Assembly (NCBI GenBank): GCA_002381805.1
Contig: DFXZ01000013.1
Span: 1 to 64,000, forward strand
DNA from: Bdellovibrio sp. UBA4095
GTDB lineage: Bacteria > Bdellovibrionota > Bdellovibrionia > Bdellovibrionales > Bdellovibrionaceae
Length of the DNA stretch: 64,000 nucleotides
Direction of reading: 5' to 3'
Under the pieces are notes generated by a model, which saw nothing but the letters and a program-made list of their open reading frames with translations, was not told the DNA's origin and did not search any database. The translations under genes and the position numbers were made by a program. Positions within the stretch are counted from its first letter, which is position 1, and each line of letters begins with the position of its first letter. This document shows positions 33,901 through 43,063 of this stretch, piece by piece.

Positions 33901-34791
33901 ATGGCAACAGTTCAGTGCAAAGTTGAAATCCCAGAGGTTCCGAATCTTACCAGTCAAGAATTGACGGTGGGTCGTGAGTTCCTGCTTGTGTGCGATGGGG
34001 AGTTTCCAAAAACATTGAAACAAGACCAGTTAAAATTTGTTCTGCAGTCCACAGAAAAGTATCAGATACATCTTTTAGGTTTTGAGTTTCGCTCGCCTAC
34101 CCAGGCGGATTTTAAGGTCACTGCTTATAAAGCAGGACAATTCCAGTTTCAAGATTTACAGGTAACAGATGGAACGGAAACACTTGGACTAGGGCCTGTC
34201 CAATACGTCGTGCAATCGGTTCTCCCACAACCAGAGCAAGGACAGCCACCGCCTAAGCAAGAGCCGTTTGGGCCGATCGGCCCAGCTAGCATTGGGACTC
34301 CACTTCTTTACTGGGCCATTTTACTGGGAATCATTGTGTTGTTTCTAGGTGCCATTTTCACTCGGGTTTATCGAGTCGTGCAAAGAAGGAATATGATTGC
34401 GCGCTTGAAAGAGCATGATGCAGCGATGTCACCCATTTCTCAGTTTCATCAAAGCATGCGTAAACTGCAAAGAGCAAATACGGTTTTCTTTGGTGGTACG
34501 GCCTCCGGCGATGATGTCAAAAATTGTGTGAAAGAAACCGAGCAAATGCTGAGACTCTTTTTAACTCGGCAATATCAGCTGCCCGCTTTCGAGTGGAGCC
34601 AGCGTCTGATCTTGAGGGATTTAAAGAAGCATCATCCACAAGTCTTCGCGGAGTTTGGAAATGTTCTGGGCAAACTAATGAAAGAATATAGCCGAGCCCA
34701 GGAAGACCAAGAGAACCTGACGACTCAGGATGCTCTGAACATCGTGACTTCGACGCGCAAAATGATAGAGGGAATGGAGAAGTTATCATGA
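33901..34791 (+). CDS. single-TM protein of the MoxR/Bat operon
   Basis: A 296-residue protein with an N-terminal beta-rich domain (residues 1-125), a Pro/Gln-rich linker, one membrane helix (about 135-158) and a helical C-terminal domain. It resembles the extra small proteins placed between DUF58 and batA in many Bat operons, and its beta domain is reminiscent of BatD modules. No known catalytic motif is present. It begins 2 bases after the DUF58 stop and overlaps batA by 4 bases. Confidence 0.8.
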   Translation: MATVQCKVEIPEVPNLTSQELTVGREFLLVCDGEFPKTLKQDQLKFVLQSTEKYQIHLLGFEFRSPTQADFKVTAYKAGQFQFQDLQVTDGTETLGLGPVQYVVQSVLPQPEQGQPPPKQEPFGPIGPASIGTPLLYWAILLGIIVLFLGAIFTRVYRVVQRRNMIARLKEHDAAMSPISQFHQSMRKLQRANTVFFGGTASGDDVKNCVKETEQMLRLFLTRQYQLPAFEWSQRLILRDLKKHHPQVFAEFGNVLGKLMKEYSRAQEDQENLTTQDALNIVTSTRKMIEGMEKLS

Positions 34792-35798
34792 CTTATCATT
34801 CCGCTTGGGCATTTTGGTTGATTCTGCCGTTAGTTTTGGTCGTGGCCTGGGTTCTTTGGAACAGAAAGAAAAAGCTGCCGACATTGCAGTTTGGGTCAGT
34901 TGAGGTTCTCAAATCTATCAAACCAAGTCTGCGTTCGCGAATGATGGAATTGCCAACTCTTCTTAAAGCGTTAGCTCTGATTTTTGCAATTTGGGCTTTG
35001 GCTCGCCCTCAGGAGGCAAATACCAAGATCAAAAAGAATGTGGAAGGTATCGATATTGTTATCTGTCTGGATGTTTCTGACAGCATGTTGATCGAAGATA
35101 TGAAGCCGTTAAATCGACTGGAAGCCGCCAAAGAGACCATCAATCAGTTTATCGAAGGACGGTCTTCCGACCGTATTGGTTTGGTTGTCTTCGCGGGAGA
35201 GTCATTCACCTTGGTTCCGCCGACTCTGGACTATCAACTGATTCAACAACGAGTGGCTGAGATTGCCAGTGCCTCGAGTGCCAAAATCAAAGATGGAACC
35301 GCACTGGGAGTGGCCATGGCCAATGCTGCGGGTCGATTGAAAGACTCCCAAGCAAAAAGCCGAGTGATGATTTTCATGACCGACGGAGAAAACAATAGTG
35401 GAACCATTGATCCTGAAACTGGATTGGACATTGCCAAAGGATATGGCATTAAAGTGTATTCTATCGGTATTGGTAAAGATGGACCCACGCGGATTCCTGT
35501 TTATTCGCGCGATATCTTTGGTCAAAAGATTAAAACCTATCAACCATTCGAGAGCACAGTGAACGACGACTTGCTTAGTCGTATGGCGGCTGAAACGGGC
35601 GGCAAGTACTACAGAGCGACTACCGAAGGCGCTCTAAAAAAAGTCTTTAATGACATCGATTCTTTAGAGAAAACCAAAATCGACGTGAATAAGTTCACCA
35701 ACTACACAGAAAAGTATCCTCCTTACCTTGTGACAGCCATCATTCTTTATCTGGCAGCCTTGCTGCTGGGACGATCATGGCTAAGGAGGGTGCCATAG
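34788..35798 (+). CDS. batA: BatA-type von Willebrand membrane protein
   Basis: A 336-residue protein: two N-terminal helices (about 8-25 and 58-75), the RPQE start of the vWA domain, MIDAS DVSDSM (about residue 98), MTDGENN, and a C-terminal helix (about 308-328). It belongs to the Bat family, implicated in oxidative-stress tolerance and envelope integrity in Bacteroides and Leptospira, but the mechanism is unclear. The start ATG overlaps the preceding gene's stop by 4 bases. BatB follows with overlapping reading frames. Confidence 0.92.
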   Translation: MTYHSAWAFWLILPLVLVVAWVLWNRKKKLPTLQFGSVEVLKSIKPSLRSRMMELPTLLKALALIFAIWALARPQEANTKIKKNVEGIDIVICLDVSDSMLIEDMKPLNRLEAAKETINQFIEGRSSDRIGLVVFAGESFTLVPPTLDYQLIQQRVAEIASASSAKIKDGTALGVAMANAAGRLKDSQAKSRVMIFMTDGENNSGTIDPETGLDIAKGYGIKVYSIGIGKDGPTRIPVYSRDIFGQKIKTYQPFESTVNDDLLSRMAAETGGKYYRATTEGALKKVFNDIDSLEKTKIDVNKFTNYTEKYPPYLVTAIILYLAALLLGRSWLRRVP

Positions 35799-36862
35799 TG
35801 TTTCGTTTTGAAAACTTCGTTGCTTTTAATTATCTGTGGCTGATTCCAGTTCTGATTGTGATCGGATATATTTTTGATCGCCAGTCGCGCAAAAAAATGG
35901 AAGCGGCCATTGGCTCCCGCCTTTATCCGTTCCTGTCCAGCTCTGTTTCCATTAAGAAACGTAAAATAAAAAACATACTACAGTTGATTGTCCTCTTCTT
36001 ATTCGTTTTGGCATTGGCTCGTCCGCAAATGGGAGAAAGTCAGCAGGAGGTCAAAAGTGAAGGCGTTGAGATTATTTTTGCTGTCGATGTCTCGGAAAGT
36101 ATGCTGGCAGAGGATGTAAAGCCGTCGCGTCTGCAACAAGCTAAGGCGGAACTTAGTCGCTTGATGGATCTGATGCCAGGAAATAAAGTGGGAGTCGTTG
36201 CTTTTGCTGGGTCGGCGGCTCTGCTCTCGCCGCTAACGAACGATCCTGGTGCAATCAAGATGTACCTCGAGTCTTTAGAGCCTAACTCTGTTTCCAGTCA
36301 GGGAACTAACTTCACCGACGCGTTACAAACATCTCAAGAAGCTTTCAATCGCGGAGGAATTTCGACAGATGAATCTGTCAAAGTAACACGAGTGATCCTT
36401 ATTGCTTCGGACGGTGAAGATCATGAGCCGGGAGCTTTGGAAGCCGCAAAAAAAATGTCCGAAGAAGGGGTGCGAATCTTTACCCTTGCCTACGGAACGG
36501 AAAAAGGTGGAGCCATTCCGGTGCGTGATGGAATGGGATTTCTAAAGGGATACAAAAAAGATCGCAGCGGACAAACGATTCTGACGACCGTTAACGGCGA
36601 GGCCCTTCGTAGTCTGGCGAAGGCAGGGCAAGGCTCCTTTTATTTTGCGACCTTTGGTGGAATGCAGACCAAGCATTTGGTAGAAGACATCAGCAAGCTT
36701 GAACGTGCTCAGTTTGATACGACCATGGCTACTCAATACGAAGAGCGCTTCCAAAGTTTGCTATTACTGGCTGTCCTGCTTGCGCTTTTCGAAATATTCC
36801 TAGGCGAGCGAAGACTTTCTTTCCGTTTCTGGAAGGGCCGCTATGAGGTGCCGCCGCTATGA
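35798..36862 (+). CDS. batB: BatB-type von Willebrand membrane protein
   Basis: A paralogue of BatA, with the same layout: N-terminal helices, LARPQMGE, MIDAS DVSESM (about residue 86), SDGEDHE, and a C-terminal helix. The start is chosen at GTG 35798 because AAGGAGG sits 8 bases upstream at 35783-35789; an ATG at 35777 would add 7 residues but has no such site. The GTG shares a base with the batA stop. Two adjacent vWA proteins probably form a heteromer in the periplasmic membrane face. Confidence 0.9.
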   Translation: MFRFENFVAFNYLWLIPVLIVIGYIFDRQSRKKMEAAIGSRLYPFLSSSVSIKKRKIKNILQLIVLFLFVLALARPQMGESQQEVKSEGVEIIFAVDVSESMLAEDVKPSRLQQAKAELSRLMDLMPGNKVGVVAFAGSAALLSPLTNDPGAIKMYLESLEPNSVSSQGTNFTDALQTSQEAFNRGGISTDESVKVTRVILIASDGEDHEPGALEAAKKMSEEGVRIFTLAYGTEKGGAIPVRDGMGFLKGYKKDRSGQTILTTVNGEALRSLAKAGQGSFYFATFGGMQTKHLVEDISKLERAQFDTTMATQYEERFQSLLLLAVLLALFEIFLGERRLSFRFWKGRYEVPPL

Positions 36863-37605
36863 AAAGTTTATTGATATTTAGTTTTTCAATACTACTTGTG
36901 TCGTGCAGTCCGGAGCGTCCGCACGTTGAGACAATTAAATTGAACAGAAAGGCGAACCAAGCGCTGCAGAGTGAAAATTTTCAAAGTGCCTATGAACAGT
37001 ATCTGTCGGCTCTAAGTTACGATCCTTTTCTACCGCAAATACATTTAAACTTGGGATTGTCGCTAGAGGCAATTCAGCAAGCCGACAAAGCCTTGCTTTC
37101 CTATCAAACGGCCGAAAAATTGGCGATAGAGCAGGAAAATCCCGAATTGCTTTTTATGGCAAGATTCAATCAGGCACAACTGCTCGCAAAAGCCAAAAAA
37201 ATCGACGAAGCTTTGGCTGTGTATCAGAAAGCTCTCGAGGTCATTCCTGCTTCCCAAGAAGCTAAGACCAATATCGAACTGTTGACTCAGTCGCAAGAAG
37301 GCGGCGGAGAAGGTGAAGGCGAGAACCAGGATCAACAGGAGAATCAAGAAAACAAAGATCAAAAAGATCAGCAGAATCAGGATAAGAAAGACGAAAAAGA
37401 AAAAGAGAATGAAGATCAAAAAAAAGAGGAGCCTAAAAAGTTCCAAAATTCTCCGAAATACAAGCCTCGTCCTTTTGATGGAAAAGATCTTTCTGAAGCT
37501 GATGTAAAGAAAATCCTCGGCGAACTGAAACAGCAGGAAGAGCGCATTCGAGCTGAATACAATCGTAAGGAAGTGAAGGAGCAACCTCGTGATAAAGACT
37601 GGTAA
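36859..37605 (+). CDS. batC: BatC-type TPR lipoprotein
   Basis: A 248-residue lipoprotein: lipobox LLVSC at about residue 16, then TPR repeats (about 30-150), followed by a highly charged stretch rich in Gln, Glu, Lys and Asp (about 160-200) and a C-terminal basic tail. The TPRs should mediate protein contacts with BatB and BatD. ATGA overlap couples it to batB, and its 3' end overlaps batD by 17 bases. Confidence 0.88.
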   Translation: MKSLLIFSFSILLVSCSPERPHVETIKLNRKANQALQSENFQSAYEQYLSALSYDPFLPQIHLNLGLSLEAIQQADKALLSYQTAEKLAIEQENPELLFMARFNQAQLLAKAKKIDEALAVYQKALEVIPASQEAKTNIELLTQSQEGGGEGEGENQDQQENQENKDQKDQQNQDKKDEKEKENEDQKKEEPKKFQNSPKYKPRPFDGKDLSEADVKKILGELKQQEERIRAEYNRKEVKEQPRDKDW

Positions 37606-39553
37606 TCTATTTACCTTTTTGAGCCTTTTCTTTTTTAGTTTTTGCGTAGGTGCAGCGACAACAGTGCAGTCTGGTGCGGATCGAACAGAAGTTGCTACTG
37701 GGCAAACTTTCAATGTCACAGTCAGTGTGGTGTCAACCGAGGACGTGAATATTCAAGAGCCTCGGATTCCTGAGCTGGATGGGTTTGAACTTCTCAATAA
37801 TTTTCAGGCAACGGCGGTTTCTCAAAAACTGGTGCAGACTTCTTCGGGTATGAAGTTCGAGACGCAAAGACGAAAAGAGTTTACTTACACTTTGACCCCC
37901 ACGAAGAATGGCAATCTTAGTGTTTCTTCTTTTGAAGTGGTCGTGGATGGGAAGGTTTATCGTACCAAACCCATATTGATTCAAGTCGCGCAAGGCAATC
38001 AAGGAGTGCCTCAAGCCAGACCACAGCGTCCGCAGTTGCCTCCTGGCTTTGATGATCCCTTTGAAGCTATGGATCAGGCTGAAGAAGAGATCTTTAACCA
38101 ATTGCTGCGACAGAGACAGCGCATGTTACAGCAATTGCCTGGCGGAGGTGGCGCGATTCCCGACACTTCGATTCCAGATGCTGCTTTTCGTAGCCTGCCG
38201 AATAATCCTAATGAAGCCTTTTTTATTTCAGTAGAAGTGGATAAAACTCAAGTCTACGAAGGCGAGCAAGTGACCGTCAATTGGTACATCTATACTCGCG
38301 GTCAAATGGAAACCTTGGATCGGTTGAAGTTTCCGAACCTTCGTGGGTTCTGGAAGGAAATCATCGAAGAAGTTCCGTCTATACAGTTTACTGAAGAGAT
38401 TGTGAATGGCATTCCTTGGAAGAAGGCATTACTTGCTTCGCACGCCCTTTTTCCGATCAAAGCAGGGACGGCTACAATAGATGACTATAGAATCAAATCG
38501 CGCGTAAGGTTACCGACGCATGGTTTTGGCGGGCTTTTCGGTAAGGCTTACGAGTTTACCAAAAGTTCTGCCCGGGTTCCTATCAAAGTTCTGCCATTAC
38601 CAGTAGAGGGGCGACCTTCTGACTTTACAGGAGCTGTAGGACAATTCGAAGTACATGCCTCCGTGGAAGGGCAAAGCTTCCCGGTCAACCAGCCGTTCAG
38701 TTTGCGTGTTCGTTTCGAAGGATCAGGAAATGCGAAGCTGATAGATTTGCCGGCTATGGAACTGCCTTCTGGCTTGGAACAATACGATACTAAATCAGAA
38801 TCAAAATTCTTTAAGAATGGTCGAAGCTATAAGGAGTTCGAGGTTTTGCTGATCCCTAGGCAGGAAGGTGAAATAACTTTGCCTGAACTTAGCGTCAGCA
38901 TGTTTGATCCTCAGGATAAAAAATATTATACAAAAAAGACTCAAGCGATTCCAATGAAGATCGTCAACAATCCGAATGCTCCTGTCGGCGCCTCTTCGCG
39001 TTTGGCGGACAACGATCAGCCGACAAAGTCAGGTAAGAAAGTCCAACTTCCTGATCCAATTTTGCATTGGTCTGCCGCCACTGAATCGAGTCTGGTGACT
39101 CAGCCTTCACTTTGGTGGGCCCTTTATGGGGCGGCTGCGGTGGCTCTTTTATGGAAAGCGCAAAAAGAAATGGGCTGGCGGCGACGTCGTAGAACTCTAA
39201 AAGAGATCGTGCAGAAGAGATATAAAAAGGTCGATAGCGCAGTTCAGAGCGGCGATTATCGCAAGGTAGGCGCGGAAATGACAAATATCTTCTATTTGGT
39301 CTTGGGGGAGCTTGCTGGCTCCGGCGGCGCTTCTCTTGAAGTGAATCGCTTGATGGAAATGATTCCGCCTAGCTTACGTCGTGACTATGGTGACCAGATT
39401 CAAAAAGAGTTTGAGGTGTTTCAGACATTAAGCTTTGCACCTGAAGAAATGTTGGGGTCGCTTAAAGACAGCAACGATTTGAAAAGTCATGTCAATAAAG
39501 GCAAAAAAGTGATTGATGCCCTGGTTGCGCAAACTTCAGAGAATGCTGTTTAA
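37589..39553 (+). CDS. batD: BatD-type protein
   Basis: A 654-residue protein with a signal peptide, several Ig-like beta domains (about 25-480), a membrane helix (about 508-525) and a cytoplasmic C-terminal domain. The opening QSGADRTEVATGQTFNV and LNNFQ match BatD. The family completes the Bat complex in the periplasm. It starts at GTG 37589 inside the end of batC. Its stop overlaps the convergent serine hydrolase gene by 4 bases. Confidence 0.9.
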   Translation: MIKTGNLFTFLSLFFFSFCVGAATTVQSGADRTEVATGQTFNVTVSVVSTEDVNIQEPRIPELDGFELLNNFQATAVSQKLVQTSSGMKFETQRRKEFTYTLTPTKNGNLSVSSFEVVVDGKVYRTKPILIQVAQGNQGVPQARPQRPQLPPGFDDPFEAMDQAEEEIFNQLLRQRQRMLQQLPGGGGAIPDTSIPDAAFRSLPNNPNEAFFISVEVDKTQVYEGEQVTVNWYIYTRGQMETLDRLKFPNLRGFWKEIIEEVPSIQFTEEIVNGIPWKKALLASHALFPIKAGTATIDDYRIKSRVRLPTHGFGGLFGKAYEFTKSSARVPIKVLPLPVEGRPSDFTGAVGQFEVHASVEGQSFPVNQPFSLRVRFEGSGNAKLIDLPAMELPSGLEQYDTKSESKFFKNGRSYKEFEVLLIPRQEGEITLPELSVSMFDPQDKKYYTKKTQAIPMKIVNNPNAPVGASSRLADNDQPTKSGKKVQLPDPILHWSAATESSLVTQPSLWWALYGAAAVALLWKAQKEMGWRRRRRTLKEIVQKRYKKVDSAVQSGDYRKVGAEMTNIFYLVLGELAGSGGASLEVNRLMEMIPPSLRRDYGDQIQKEFEVFQTLSFAPEEMLGSLKDSNDLKSHVNKGKKVIDALVAQTSENAV

Positions 39554-40611
39554 AAGTTGTTGAAGGCGCCTGATTGAGTCAGCGCCTTGCCAATATACTT
39601 TAAAACCGCTTCTCCTTCTCCAGTGTTCTTAAACTTTTCGGCGCAGGCAGCAATGATAAAATTATTCCGGCGATTGGAAGATCTGATTATTCCAACATTG
39701 CAGACACGGCCGATCTGAGTTCCGGTTTTTTGCGCAAACGTGACATTCTTTGGAAGTCCGGCCTTGATTCGATCGTTGCCGGTTTTAATATTTTCCATGT
39801 GCTTCAGAATTGTCTCGGTATGTTCAGGAGACACGATCTGATGAGTTATCATTTTCTCCAAAAGTTCGCCGTAGCCCTCAAGAGAAGAGGAGTTGTAAAG
39901 CTGTTCATAATACTTCTCGAATGCACTTTCGTAGCTGTTGGAATTCAATTCTGAAATCATGATATTCAATTTTTTTGCAAACGCATCAGCCCTGCGTTCA
40001 ATCGGAATTCTTTTAAGAGCTAAAAAGTCCAGGTTAGTGAGTTCTTTGGCTCGGGGATGCAAGAACCCGTAACCTCCATAACGAACATCTAAAATAGATG
40101 TCATTGGCCAGAATCCTTGTGCAGTTGTTTGGACGAACTTGTTAATTTGGGGAAGTCCCACTTTACGGATAAGCATATCGGTCGCGGTACTGTCGCTTCG
40201 CTCTAGCATATGTCTCAGTAAAGATCGGATTGTAAATCGCTCTCCTGGCTTACGCCTTAGGAGCTCACCGGATCCGTCCACCCAATCCGATGATTTTAAT
40301 ACCATTTCTTCATCCAAAGAAATTTCGCCGGCCTCAACGGCCTCCATTAAAGCAAGAGCCACAGGAATTTTGGTCGTTGAAGCTAGATACCAAGGACGAC
40401 TGGAGAAATAGTTTACGAGATTTCCTTGTTCGAGGTGTTTTACATAGACACCAAAATTTCCAGAGAACTCGTCGTCCAAAGCGACTAGTTCTTCACGGAA
40501 CGCTATCGTCCAATCCGACTGGGCTTTACTGGGCCCCGACAGCAGTGACGAAAACAGCAGCAGCGTAAAGAGCGACATCATGACTTTGAGGAGAGACCAA
40601 TTTGTTTTCAT
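39550..40611 (-). CDS. class A beta-lactamase-like serine hydrolase
   Basis: A 353-residue exported protein with a signal peptide (about 1-30). The serine-hydrolase motifs are present: STTK (nucleophile, about residue 79), SDS in place of SDN, and KTGT near residue 294. I find no ExxLN (Glu166-Asn170) equivalent after the SDS motif; that stretch reads ILDVRYGGYGF. Canonical class A enzymes need that Glu to release penicilloyl-enzyme, so this could be a peptidoglycan peptidase or a penicillin-binding protein. The ribosome site is weak. It converges on batD. Confidence 0.8.
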   Translation of the reverse strand: MKTNWSLLKVMMSLFTLLLFSSLLSGPSKAQSDWTIAFREELVALDDEFSGNFGVYVKHLEQGNLVNYFSSRPWYLASTTKIPVALALMEAVEAGEISLDEEMVLKSSDWVDGSGELLRRKPGERFTIRSLLRHMLERSDSTATDMLIRKVGLPQINKFVQTTAQGFWPMTSILDVRYGGYGFLHPRAKELTNLDFLALKRIPIERRADAFAKKLNIMISELNSNSYESAFEKYYEQLYNSSSLEGYGELLEKMITHQIVSPEHTETILKHMENIKTGNDRIKAGLPKNVTFAQKTGTQIGRVCNVGIIRSSNRRNNFIIAACAEKFKNTGEGEAVLKYIGKALTQSGAFNNF

Positions 40612-40698
40612 GGCTCAAAGTCTACAGGAGCTTAAAAGAATGCCTAGCTGTGTTTAGGCAGGGAAAGGCATTGGATTGTGTAGCGTGAAAATGAAACG

Positions 40699-40729
40699 AA
40701 AAAGGATCATGTCGTCTAAAACATGATCC
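40699..40729 (-). terminator. Rho-independent terminator after the vWA lipoprotein gene
   Basis: The minus strand folds as GGATCATGT-loop-ACATGATCC, a 9-bp stem with an 8-base loop, followed by five T. It lies 8 bases after the vWA lipoprotein stop and ends the ten-gene envelope operon. Confidence 0.85.
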
Positions 40730-40736
40730 TTGCAAA

Positions 40737-42002
40737 TTAATTAGAAGAATTCGCGATGGTCAGAGGGATGAGGTCGACGGCAAAGCGAGCACCCTCTTTG
40801 TACTGGTAATTGATATCGCCAGAAAGATGGACTGAGTTCGCTTCAGGGTCGTAGAGCCATCCGCCTTTTGCTCCCTGAGGGATCAGTTGGCCCTTGCCAG
40901 CCGCTAGCTGATCTGGAGAACCATAGCGAACGCGAATCATCAACTGACCCGTTTTTGAATCCAAGCGAGGACGGTAATTCAAGAAAATCTCTTTCGCCAG
41001 AGTCTTTACTGTGATGTCATCACCCATTTTCGCCAAATCTGTTCCGAAGTTTTTGCTGGCGATGCTCATAATGTACTTGCTGCGAATCTCTTCAGGAGTT
41101 CCGGTACCAGCATTCGCAGCTACGATAAGCTCTTCGATGCGCTGAGGACCAAAACCCGAGCATTTTCCATTGTTCTTCTTCCCGTCAAAGCACTCCGGGT
41201 GATACTTAGGATGGACGCGTAAATCGTAATCCTTGATATTATCAGGGTCTTCTGGGCGAACTAAAACGCCATAAACAGCTACCTTTTCGGATTTGCCACC
41301 TTTAAAATCGACAAGCAGCCGCGCCATTTGTTCCGGGCTTATCTTACTTGTAGAGTCATCAGCATCCGTTAAAAAGATTACGACAAGCTGAGCTTCAGGT
41401 CTGAAAAATCCTTCATTGCTAGCACCGCGGCCAGTGTTTTCCAAAGCCGCTGCTAATGGAGAAAAGAACTCTTCAATCTCGGGTCCACCCTGAGAATACG
41501 GAGTGATACCGATCTTAAGCGTCGAAGCTAAATGAGCCTTTTCACCTTTACCGATAAATCTCTTACTAAGATATTTGCCGGCAGAGGTTTTAACCAGACG
41601 AAGATCACCAGGTTTGTAAGAATCCTTTTTCATCTGTGCGAAGCGCTCTGAGCTGTCCCAGGTAGAGATCACTCCGATATGATAGTCAATCATCTGATTG
41701 CTCATCAGCTTGGCAGTAAAGCGATCGATATTTCGACTAAGATTTTCCTGTGCCGACTTCATACTTTCAGAGTTGTCAGTTACAAATAGGATATCGACTT
41801 GAGGGCTAAAGGTTTGACTCTGCCCACCGTCTTCAGTGATCCATTCGAACTTTTGTTCTGGAATAGGATCATACTGAGGGATCGGCGTTTCTGGAGGAGC
41901 TTCCCAGGGTTCCACTGAGATGAAGTCGCTGGACTCTGGACTACAAGCTGCCAAAAATAGCAGGGCACTTAAAGACATTAGGAAACTGCGGGGGGAGATC
42001 AC
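40737..42002 (-). CDS. von Willebrand domain lipoprotein of the Glt-like operon
   Basis: A 421-residue exported protein with a lipobox LAACS near residue 20, then a vWA domain with the MIDAS-like DNSESM (about residue 77) and LTDADDST. The C-terminal part has beta-rich segments, and four Cys (two near HPECFDG and GKCSG). It starts at GTG, overlapping the previous stop, with AAGGAGG upstream. It is the last gene of the envelope operon. A role as an outer-membrane adhesin or binding partner of the complex is plausible but not shown. Confidence 0.8.
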   Translation of the reverse strand: MISPRSFLMSLSALLFLAACSPESSDFISVEPWEAPPETPIPQYDPIPEQKFEWITEDGGQSQTFSPQVDILFVTDNSESMKSAQENLSRNIDRFTAKLMSNQMIDYHIGVISTWDSSERFAQMKKDSYKPGDLRLVKTSAGKYLSKRFIGKGEKAHLASTLKIGITPYSQGGPEIEEFFSPLAAALENTGRGASNEGFFRPEAQLVVIFLTDADDSTSKISPEQMARLLVDFKGGKSEKVAVYGVLVRPEDPDNIKDYDLRVHPKYHPECFDGKKNNGKCSGFGPQRIEELIVAANAGTGTPEEIRSKYIMSIASKNFGTDLAKMGDDITVKTLAKEIFLNYRPRLDSKTGQLMIRVRYGSPDQLAAGKGQLIPQGAKGGWLYDPEANSVHLSGDINYQYKEGARFAVDLIPLTIANSSN

Positions 42003-43063
42003 ATTTTCCTCCTTATGTTATCAGGACATTTTTTAGCAATCACTTCATACTTATCAAGTTCATCAATCCAAGGTCTGCCATCATCCATAAATACAAGCTC
42101 ATCGACCGAAGTTTTCTTAAACTTGCTTTTGGCAAAAAGGCTAGCATCCAGCTCTAGATCGGCATGCATTCTCTGGATGGCTTCGACCTCAACCAAAGAC
42201 AGCTTTTGCAAGATCTTGTGATTGAAGTCAGATTCCTGTTGAGCCAACTGCTGTAAACGTTGTTTCATGGCGGCAAAGCTCTTACGATTTACTTGATCGA
42301 GCTCTGACTGAAGAGTTGGGTGCGAACCACGCTGACGCAGTATATCCATAGCTTTTTGTGAGACTTTAAAACGTAACATTTCCTTTTGTAGAGTAATGTC
42401 TTTGTGGAAAAGCACAGGCATCGCGACCATTGAATCATCAAGATCGGAAACTTTCAAAGGCAGTTGATCGACTTTTTCGAGGAACTTCAAGAAAGCTTTA
42501 CTAAAGCCCTCTTCGCCTAGCTCCTGTACCGCAAGCAGACGGTTCTTCTGTTTTTCTTTAAAAAGCTGAGTCGTTTCGAAAACACCTTTATAATCACAGA
42601 CCTTTAAGTTAGACAGCGCCTGCAGAAAAAATGCTTCAGTGCTAACCACCTCTGAAAACTGAGGGCTTAGCAAAGTCTTTGTCTGAGCAAGGGCTTTTTC
42701 GACTTCATTTTTACGAAAGTAGCTCCAACCTTTTTCTTCGATGGCTTCGAACCAATAGTCCGTGCCGCGAGGAACTTGGTTGTAAAGAGCCAGAGATTGA
42801 TCGTATTGACCTTTGGCGAAAAGTTCCCGCGCTTTCTGAATTTTGCCTTTGACGGAACAGTCCACACAGTTTGGAACTGCTTGACGTTCCAAGCGCTTGA
42901 AATCCAACAGCTGTAAAGCTTTTTTAGAGTCTTTAGTTAGAGACTTCTCGAATGATTGGCCCCACTCTTTGACAGATAAACGCTCTGCCAAAGCTGGTGA
43001 ACTTAAGGTCACGAGCATTGTCGCAGTAAGGGCGCTATTGAAAAGAGTTTTGAAAGTCATCAT
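41999..43063 (-). CDS. periplasmic TPR-like protein of the Glt-like operon
   Basis: A protein of about 354 residues with a signal peptide (cleaved near SPALAE), a CVDC pair near residue 67 and a TPR-like helical middle (ELFAKGQYDQSLALYNQV and WSYFRKNEVEKALAQ). I start it at ATG 43063, overlapping the barrel-gene stop in ATGA; an in-frame ATG at 43072 adds 3 residues. The CxxC recurs in the large TPR protein of the same operon, which hints at common ancestry. A scaffold role comparable to GltC/GltE is inferred. Confidence 0.75.
   Translation of the reverse strand: MMTFKTLFNSALTATMLVTLSSPALAERLSVKEWGQSFEKSLTKDSKKALQLLDFKRLERQAVPNCVDCSVKGKIQKARELFAKGQYDQSLALYNQVPRGTDYWFEAIEEKGWSYFRKNEVEKALAQTKTLLSPQFSEVVSTEAFFLQALSNLKVCDYKGVFETTQLFKEKQKNRLLAVQELGEEGFSKAFLKFLEKVDQLPLKVSDLDDSMVAMPVLFHKDITLQKEMLRFKVSQKAMDILRQRGSHPTLQSELDQVNRKSFAAMKQRLQQLAQQESDFNHKILQKLSLVEVEAIQRMHADLELDASLFAKSKFKKTSVDELVFMDDGRPWIDELDKYEVIAKKCPDNIRRKM

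Noticed and set aside
37063..37719. 218-codon minus-strand frame across batC and batD
   Set aside because: A product of the A/G-rich BatC low-complexity region read backward; it is almost entirely Leu, Phe and Ile and lies wholly inside two clear genes.
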